Source: an uncultured Collinsella sp.
GTDB taxonomy: Bacteria > Actinomycetota > Coriobacteriia > Coriobacteriales > Coriobacteriaceae
NCBI GenBank assembly: GCA_900547345.1
Contig: URGG01000027.1
Span: 1 to 19,863, forward strand
Reading direction: 5' to 3'
Length of the DNA: 19,863 nt
The position numbers were made by a program, and so were the translations under genes. Below are positions 13,808-19,863 of this stretch, in pieces. The notes below the pieces were generated by a model. It ran no database searches, was not told the origin of the DNA, and saw nothing but the letters and a program-made list of their open reading frames with translations. Position 1 is the stretch's first letter. Each line of letters starts with the position of its first letter.

Positions 13808-14048
13808 GTTTACATATTTGTAACAGAGTCAAAATATCCCCACATACTTCGCCCAACTAAAGAAATTCTCGACCGTTAACCGGAATTAGCCCCAAATCGT
13901 GCATAAAATGCGCTACTGTATTGCGAAACGTTGGTCCGTTGTGCATAACCAGCCATAGCAGCGGGCGGCGTTTTGATGGTTCGGATCGGATTGTCTCGAC
14001 ATATGTCCGACTGAACATTTCTTTGTCCTATCTCATAAGGAGGATGGC
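13808..14048 (+). promoter_or_regulatory. oppA upstream region, promoter not resolved
   Basis: This 241-nt gap carries no gene that I can support. TAAAAT (13904-13909) is the best -10-like box and lies inside a small dyad GCATAAAATGC (13901-13911), but no -35 fits at 16-18 nt. TTTACA (13809-13814) resembles a -35 with only a poor -10 (AAATAT) behind it. The region ends in the strong ribosome site AAGGAGG (14037-14043), 5 nt before the oppA ATG. If TAAAAT is the promoter, the leader is about 135 nt. Confidence 0.35.
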
Positions 14049-15725
14049 ATGGCTGATTCTATGTTCCACCAGCCCGTTATGGGTCGTCGCGCCTTTGTTG
14101 GCGGCACCCTCGCTGCGAGCTCCATGGCTTTTCTTGCCGCATGCGGCAAGAAGGGCGGCGACGCTTCCGGTTCTGAGTCCGGTTCGACGCTGAACTTCTA
14201 CATCAACAACCCGGTCTGCATCGACCCCTACAATGTCCAGGAGGACCAGGGCACTCAGGTCGAGTACCAACTCTTTGACGCTCTGACCTCTTATGACGCC
14301 GAGAAGGGCGAGATCGTTCCGCTGGCTTGCGAGTCCTTTGAGGCCAACGACGACGCCACCGAGTTTACCTTCAAGATCAAGAAGGCCAAGTTCCACAACG
14401 GTGACGACGTTACCTCCAAGTCCTTCAAGCTCGGTTGGGAGCGTCTGGTCAACACCAAGTCGGCCATCGCTACCGAGTACGGCCCTTCCGAGGTCTCCTA
14501 TCACCTTTCCATGGTCGAGGGCTATGACGACCTGCTTGCCGGTAACGCTACCGAGCTCAGCGGTGTTACTTGCCCCGACGATGAGACCCTCGTCGTCAAG
14601 CTGTCTTCCGCTTACGCCGACTTCCCCTTCGTCGCCTCTCACCCGGCTCTGGCCCCGGTTCCCGAGTGCGCCGAGTCCGATGTCAAGAGCTTCTACCTTG
14701 CACCGGTCGGTAACGGCCCGTTCATGATGGACGGCAAGTGGGAGGATGGTCAGGAGATCAACCTCAAGAAGTTCGACGATTACTATGGCGACAAGGCCAA
14801 GATCGATGGCATCCACTTCCAGGTCATCAAGGACATGGAGACCGCTTACAAGGAGTTCCAGGCCGGTAACCTCGATGTCTGCGACGTTCCCGTTGCTCAG
14901 ATCGACGCTGCCAAGAAGGATCGCGGCGTGTCCAAGGACGGCTACACCATGGGTGACGGCGAGCGCATGCTGCTCGGCGCCGAGCCTTCCACCTACTACC
15001 TGACCTGCAACAACACGGCCGAGCCGTTCAACAACGCCGACCTGCGCAGGGGTATCTCCCTGGCCATCAACCGTGAGGCCATCTGCAAGACCATCTTCAA
15101 GGGTACCCGTACCCCCGCCGACGGTATTGTTCCTCCGGGCATCGATGGTTACAAGGAGGGCGCATGGGAGTTCTGCGCCTACGACGTCGACAAGGCTAAC
15201 GAGTACCTCGACAAGGTTGCTCCCGCTGGCGCTAACGGCGATCGTGGCATTAGCGTGACCCTTTCCTACAACCAGGACGGTGGCCACAAGGAGATCATGG
15301 AGTCCATCATCGGCGACCTCGCCAAGGTGGGCGTTACCGCTGTCTCCGATACCCCTGAGTGGTCTGCCCTGCTCGAGCAGTATCAGAACTTTAACTATCA
15401 GTTCGGTCGTCTGGGCTGGATTGCCGACTACCCGATCATGGACAACTTCCTGTATCCGCTGTTCCACTCCGACTCCCTTGGTGGCGACAACCGCTCTGGT
15501 TACAGCAACCCCGAGTTCGACGCCAAGGTCGACGAGGCTCGTACCACGGTTGACGACGAAGAGCGCGTCGCTAAGATGCAGGAGGCCGACGCAATGGTAG
15601 CTGCCGACTGCCCGGTCATCCCGGTGATGTTCTACACGCACACCATCGTCGGCTCCGATCGCATCAAGCACCTCTATGTCGATCCGCAGAAGCACGCCGA
15701 GCTGGGTACCGCTGAGCTCGCCTAA
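14049..15725 (+). CDS. oppA: Oligopeptide/dipeptide ABC transporter substrate-binding lipoprotein
   Basis: A 558-residue family 5 extracellular solute-binding protein (SBP_bac_5). The N-terminus is a lipoprotein signal with a twin arginine: GRRAFVGG (residues 12-19), a short hydrophobic stretch, then lipobox FLAAC with Cys32 as the predicted lipidated residue, and a Gly/Ser/acid linker. Tat export is therefore possible although Sec cannot be excluded. Family segments include the early LNFYINNPVCIDPYNVQEDQG, the region around VGNGPFMMDGKWEDGQEINLKK, and NADLRRGISLAINREAICKTIFKG. ATG 14049 follows AAGGAGG by 5 nt. It is the first gene of the opp operon and would deliver peptides to OppBCDF. Peptide specificity cannot be read from sequence; family 5 also includes nickel and glycan binders, but OppD/OppF-type neighbours favour peptides. 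Confidence 0.92.
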   Translation: MADSMFHQPVMGRRAFVGGTLAASSMAFLAACGKKGGDASGSESGSTLNFYINNPVCIDPYNVQEDQGTQVEYQLFDALTSYDAEKGEIVPLACESFEANDDATEFTFKIKKAKFHNGDDVTSKSFKLGWERLVNTKSAIATEYGPSEVSYHLSMVEGYDDLLAGNATELSGVTCPDDETLVVKLSSAYADFPFVASHPALAPVPECAESDVKSFYLAPVGNGPFMMDGKWEDGQEINLKKFDDYYGDKAKIDGIHFQVIKDMETAYKEFQAGNLDVCDVPVAQIDAAKKDRGVSKDGYTMGDGERMLLGAEPSTYYLTCNNTAEPFNNADLRRGISLAINREAICKTIFKGTRTPADGIVPPGIDGYKEGAWEFCAYDVDKANEYLDKVAPAGANGDRGISVTLSYNQDGGHKEIMESIIGDLAKVGVTAVSDTPEWSALLEQYQNFNYQFGRLGWIADYPIMDNFLYPLFHSDSLGGDNRSGYSNPEFDAKVDEARTTVDDEERVAKMQEADAMVAADCPVIPVMFYTHTIVGSDRIKHLYVDPQKHAELGTAELA

Positions 15726-15821
15726 GAGTTTGCAGCTTCCGTGAGGGTCAAGTATTTACGTAGACCTCATGGGAAACATACAGTTCTCCCTAACCTGGGG
15801 TAAACTGGCTGATGGTAATTT

Positions 15822-15851
15822 TGGGATGCCGGTCTGGCGATCGGCATCCCA
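15822..15851 (+). other. oppA-oppB intergenic stem-loop
   Basis: GGGATGCCG (15823-15831) pairs perfectly with CGGCATCCC (15842-15850), plus one outer T-A pair, around a 10-nt loop. What follows (ATTTAGG) is not a proper T-run. It is likely a partial terminator or mRNA-stabilising hairpin that lets the binding protein exceed the permease, as is usual in such operons. Confidence 0.6.
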
Positions 15852-15881
15852 TTTAGGTTAATCCCTAGATAGGGGAGTGGT

Positions 15882-16919
15882 ATGGGTAAGTACATCGTTA
15901 AACGTGTGCTTCAGTTCATCCCGGTATTTTTGGGCGTTACGCTGATTCTGTTCGCCCTCCAGAATATCGTGCCGGGAGATCCGATCAAGCTGATCGGTGG
16001 AGACAAGGCTCTGTCCCCCGAGGTGGAGCTTCAGCTTCGCGTCCGCTATCACCTGGTCCAGTCGGACGAGGACGGCAACGCGATCCTTGACGAGAACGGC
16101 GACCCCGTTCAAACGTCGCTCGTGGACCGTTATTTGTATTACATGAACGGCCTACTTCATGGCGATCTGGGCAATTCGTATCAGCGCAAGCTGCCGGTTA
16201 CGGAAATCTTTGCCCAGAAGTATCCGTATACGGTCAAACTTGCCGCGTGCGCCATCGTGCTCGAGGCAATCATGGGCATCGGTGCGGGTATCATTTCGGC
16301 GGTAAAGCGTTATTCCTTCTGGGATATTTTGGTAACGCTCACCACGTCGATCCTCGTTGCGGTCCCGGCTTTCTGGCTCGGTATGTTGCTGCAGCTGTTC
16401 TTTGGCGTCATCCTCAAGGATGCTACCGGCGGCGCATTCTCCATGCCGATCTCGGGTGCCGGCGGTTCCAGCTCTCAGTATCAGGATTGGATGCACTATG
16501 TGCTTCCGACCATTACGCTGGCTTCGGTTTCGACCGCTTATGCTGCCCGCATTATGCGTTCGCAGCTGCTTGACGTCATGAACCAGGATTACATTCGCAC
16601 GGCAAAGGCCAAGGGTCTCTCCAATCGCGCGATCATCGTCAAGCATGCGCTTAAGAATGCACTCATCCCCGTCGTTACCTATATTGGTGTCGACTTTGGT
16701 GGCATGCTTTCGGGCGCCATTCTGACTGAGACAGTCTTTAACTGGCCCGGTATCGGCTATGAGGTCTATCGCGCCATTAGCATGCGTGACTGGCCCATCG
16801 TTATGGGCGGTGTTACGCTCATCGTCGTCGTCGTCATGGTGATCAACCTGCTCGTCGACATTAGCTATGCATTCCTCGACCCGCGCATCCGCCTTGGCGG
16901 TCCGTCGGATAAGGCCTAA
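15882..16919 (+). CDS. oppB: Peptide ABC transporter permease OppB/DppB type
   Basis: A 345-residue inner-membrane permease (BPD_transp_1). The first transmembrane segment (about 9-30) precedes the family motif NIVPGDPI (28-35). Further membrane spans and the EAA cytoplasmic loop that contacts the ATPases follow, here DYIRTAKAKGLSNRAIIVKHALKNALIP, then GAILTETVFNWPGIG. Residues 61-78 form an acidic stretch, SDEDGNAILDENGDPVQT, in the external region between the first span and the permease core; it reads like an insertion with two DxNG/DxDG-type turns. ATG 15882 follows a GGGGAG site (15872-15877). The gene is 14 nt before oppC. With OppC it forms the channel for peptides delivered by OppA. 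Confidence 0.93.
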   Translation: MGKYIVKRVLQFIPVFLGVTLILFALQNIVPGDPIKLIGGDKALSPEVELQLRVRYHLVQSDEDGNAILDENGDPVQTSLVDRYLYYMNGLLHGDLGNSYQRKLPVTEIFAQKYPYTVKLAACAIVLEAIMGIGAGIISAVKRYSFWDILVTLTTSILVAVPAFWLGMLLQLFFGVILKDATGGAFSMPISGAGGSSSQYQDWMHYVLPTITLASVSTAYAARIMRSQLLDVMNQDYIRTAKAKGLSNRAIIVKHALKNALIPVVTYIGVDFGGMLSGAILTETVFNWPGIGYEVYRAISMRDWPIVMGGVTLIVVVVMVINLLVDISYAFLDPRIRLGGPSDKA

Positions 16920-16933
16920 GGGAGGTACGTCTC

Positions 16934-17869
16934 ATGCAGGAAACTGATTCTCAGTCTCAGGAGCAGGCTACCGCCACCAAGGCCGCATCTGCTCCCGCCA
17001 AGTCCCGCACGCTGTGGGGCGACGCTTTTAAGCGTCTTCGTAAGAACAAACTCGCCGTTATCGGTGTCTGTTGGATCATCATCGTCGTTGTGGTTGCCCT
17101 GACCGCAGATCTGTGGGCTAAGCCCTGGCTCGGTTCTCCGACGGCTTCCGACTCGACCACCATGGCCGAGACGTCGCTGCTGGCTCCGTGTGCAGAGCAC
17201 CCGTTTGGCACCGACGCCCTTGGTCGTGACATTCTCGTCCGCGTTATCTACGGTGCACGTGTTTCGCTTTCCGTCGGTATTATGGCCACTGCGATCTCCA
17301 CGGTGATTGGTCTGGTCATGGGTGCCCTAGCCGGTTTCTACGGCGGCATCTGGGATACGATCATCATGCGCTGCGCGGATATCTTCCTGGCATTCCCGTA
17401 CGTGCTTTTCGTTGTCGCCATGATCGCCGTTATCGGCCGTGGTCTTCAGAACGTCTTTTTTGCCATCGGCATTCTCGGCTGGCCTTCGATTGCGCGCGTC
17501 TTCCGCTCTGCAATCTTGACGGTCAAGGAAAACGATTATGTTGACGCTGCGCGCGCGATGGGTGCATCTGATGCTCGTATCGTCGTGCGTCACATCTTCC
17601 CGAACTCCGTCGCCTCCATCGTGGTCTACGCGACCATGAACATTGGTGGCGCCATTCTGACCGAGTCCGCTCTGTCCTTCCTCGGCATGGGCGTTATTCC
17701 GCCTACGCCTTCGTGGGGCTCCATGATTCAGGACGGTCAGCAGTATCTTCTGACTGCTCCCTGGATGATGATCATGCCCGGTCTGGCAATTCTCTCGACG
17801 GTGCTCGCCTTCACCCTGCTGGGTGACGGTCTGCGCGACGCCCTCGACGTCAAGATGAAGGACGCATAA
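16934..17869 (+). CDS. oppC: Peptide ABC transporter permease OppC/DppC type
   Basis: A 311-residue permease of the OppC type. A Gln/Ala/Ser-rich cytoplasmic N-terminus (about 1-28) leads to LRKNKLAVIGV and the first transmembrane segment (about 38-60). The hallmark HPFGTDALGRDILVRVIYGARVSL precedes the core spans, with the EAA loop in DYVDAARAMGASDARIVVRHIFPNSV and the family segment ALSFLGMGVIPPTPSWG. ATG 16934 is preceded by GGGAGG (16920-16925) with an 8-nt gap, directly after the oppB stop. It is followed by oppD after only 2 nt. It is the second membrane subunit of the importer. Confidence 0.95.
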   Translation: MQETDSQSQEQATATKAASAPAKSRTLWGDAFKRLRKNKLAVIGVCWIIIVVVVALTADLWAKPWLGSPTASDSTTMAETSLLAPCAEHPFGTDALGRDILVRVIYGARVSLSVGIMATAISTVIGLVMGALAGFYGGIWDTIIMRCADIFLAFPYVLFVVAMIAVIGRGLQNVFFAIGILGWPSIARVFRSAILTVKENDYVDAARAMGASDARIVVRHIFPNSVASIVVYATMNIGGAILTESALSFLGMGVIPPTPSWGSMIQDGQQYLLTAPWMMIMPGLAILSTVLAFTLLGDGLRDALDVKMKDA

Positions 17870-17871
17870 GG

Positions 17872-18962
17872 ATGAAGAAGAACAAGAACTATGTGGACCT
17901 GAAGGACCAGCCGGTTCCCGAGGGCCAGCATCTGCTCGAGGTCGATGACCTTAAGATGTATTTCCACACCGAGGATGGCGTTGTTCGCGCTGTCGACGGT
18001 GTCTCCTACACGCTCGATCGCGGCGAGACGCTGGGCGTCGTCGGTGAGTCCGGCTCCGGTAAGTCCGTGACCGCCATGACTATTATGGGCCTCATCTCGA
18101 TGCCTCCGGGAAAGATTGAGGGCGGCGACGTTCGCTATCGTGGTCGTTCTATCCTCGAAATGACCGAGGAAGAGATGCAGCACATTCGCGGTAACGATAT
18201 CGCGATGATTTTCCAGGATCCTATGACCTCCTTGAACCCGGTCTATAAGATCGGCAAGCAGGTGGGCGAGGGTCTTCGTCTGCACCGTGGCTACTCCAAG
18301 CAGGAGGCGCTCAAGCGCGCTACCGAGCTTTTGGACCTCGTGGGTATCCCCGAGCCCGAGAAGCGCGTCAATGAGTATCCGCACCAGTTCTCTGGCGGTA
18401 TGCGTCAGCGCGTCATGATTGCTATGGCTCTTGCCTGCGATCCCGATATTCTGATTGCCGACGAGCCCACGACTGCCCTGGACGTTACCATTCAGGCTCA
18501 GATTATTGAACTTATGCAGGAAATGCAGGAGAAGAACGGCAACGCTATCATCATGATTACCCATGACCTGGGTGTCGTCGCCGATATGGCCGACAAGATC
18601 ATGGTTATGTACGCCGGTCGTCCCGTCGAGTTCGGTACTGCTGAGGAAATCTTCTACGAGAGCCGTCACCCCTATACCTGGGGCCTGATCCGCTCCATCC
18701 CGGAGCAGGCTATCGATGAGAAGAAACCGCTTACGCCGATTCACGGCAACCCGCCTTCGCTCATGAACCTGCCCGAGGGCTGCGTCTTCTCTCCTCGCTG
18801 CCCCTATGCGACGGATAAGTGCCGCAAGCAGCGCCCCGAGCGCGTTGTCACCGAGTCTGGTCATTACTCTGCGTGCCACTACTCCGGTGACCCCGAGTTC
18901 CTCAAGAACGCTCCTGAGACGTCCCGTACGCGCAAGGATTCCAAGAAGGGAGGCGAGGCGTA

Positions 18963-18963
<1 letters not shown>
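17872..18963 (+). CDS. oppD: Peptide ABC transporter ATP-binding protein OppD/DppD type
   Basis: A 363-residue ABC ATPase. Walker A is GESGSGKS (residues 58-65), the Q-loop is FQDPMTSLNPV, the signature is FSGGMRQR, Walker B with catalytic Glu is LIADEPTTALD, and the switch His is in ITHDLGVVA. The C-terminal oligopeptide-transporter domain contains CX5CX6CX17C (CVFSPRC, then CPYATDKC, then a final SACHY). That four-cysteine pattern is conserved in OppD/DppD-type proteins, and structural work on actinobacterial peptide importers has described an iron-sulfur cluster there. The gene starts 2 nt after oppC and its stop overlaps the oppF start (TAATG), so translation is coupled. It energises uptake together with OppF. 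Confidence 0.95.

Positions 18964-19863
<900 letters not shown>

Noticed and set aside
13870..13911. Small dyads (GTTAAC, GCATAAAATGC) as an oppA operator
   Set aside because: Too short to separate from chance; mentioned only as part of the unresolved upstream region.
14028..15695. 555-codon open frame on the minus strand opposite oppA
   Set aside because: Shadow frame produced by strong codon bias; the translation shows no known motif and the plus-strand gene is unambiguous.

Overview
The window is mostly one stretch of a Collinsella-like genome (Coriobacteriia, high-GC Actinomycetota). The evidence is the strongly GAG/CTC/AAG-biased codon use, the rapZ-whiA-gap-pgk-tpi-secG order typical of Gram-positive bacteria, and a RapZ with the actinobacterial G-x-x-G-x-G-R nucleotide loop. 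The first ~1.85 kb is different. It carries a jag/khpB gene followed by mnmE in a style and order that resemble Desulfovibrionaceae. MnmE stops in the middle of its GTPase domain and continues in frame, with no stop, into a carbohydrate esterase that lacks its own N-terminus. The junction lies at about 1842-1850. The simplest reading is a chimeric contig (assembly, library or amplification join) between two gut bacteria. A real recombination event cannot be excluded from sequence alone.

Layout: 1-912 jag (5' end cut off by the window); 927-~1847 mnmE 5' part; ~1848-2711 CE7-type acetylesterase (N-terminus missing); 2704-3555 a second, catalytically degenerate esterase paralogue; 3624-4544 a DHDPS/N-acetylneuraminate-lyase family aldolase; 4717-5682 a ROK sugar kinase; 5823-6509 NanE (ManNAc-6-phosphate epimerase). 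Together 1848-6509 look like a sialic-acid (amino-sugar) catabolic cluster: deacetylate, cleave, phosphorylate, epimerise to GlcNAc-6-phosphate. Every gap between its cistrons from 3556 onward holds an inverted repeat. The most striking is a 98-bp near-palindrome capped by a UUCG tetraloop at 5700-5797.

From 6611 to 8467 come rapZ and whiA, directly adjacent; the yvcK/glmR gene that usually separates them is missing. From 8661 to 13336 is a lower-glycolysis block: gapA (own promoter and terminator), then pgk-tpiA-gpmI, tightly packed and ended by a very strong terminator. secG (13501-13755) follows with its own terminator.

From 14049 to the window end is an oligopeptide/dipeptide ABC importer operon, oppA-oppB-oppC-oppD-oppF. 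OppA is a lipoprotein with a twin-arginine-like signal, a stem-loop separates oppA from oppB, and oppF is cut by the window end.

The best candidates for a second look are the 1.85-kb junction, the Ser-to-Gly pseudo-esterase in tandem with an intact esterase inside a nan cluster, and the two large intergenic RNA-like structures flanking the ROK kinase gene. No CRISPR array, tRNA, rRNA, transposase or phage gene was seen.
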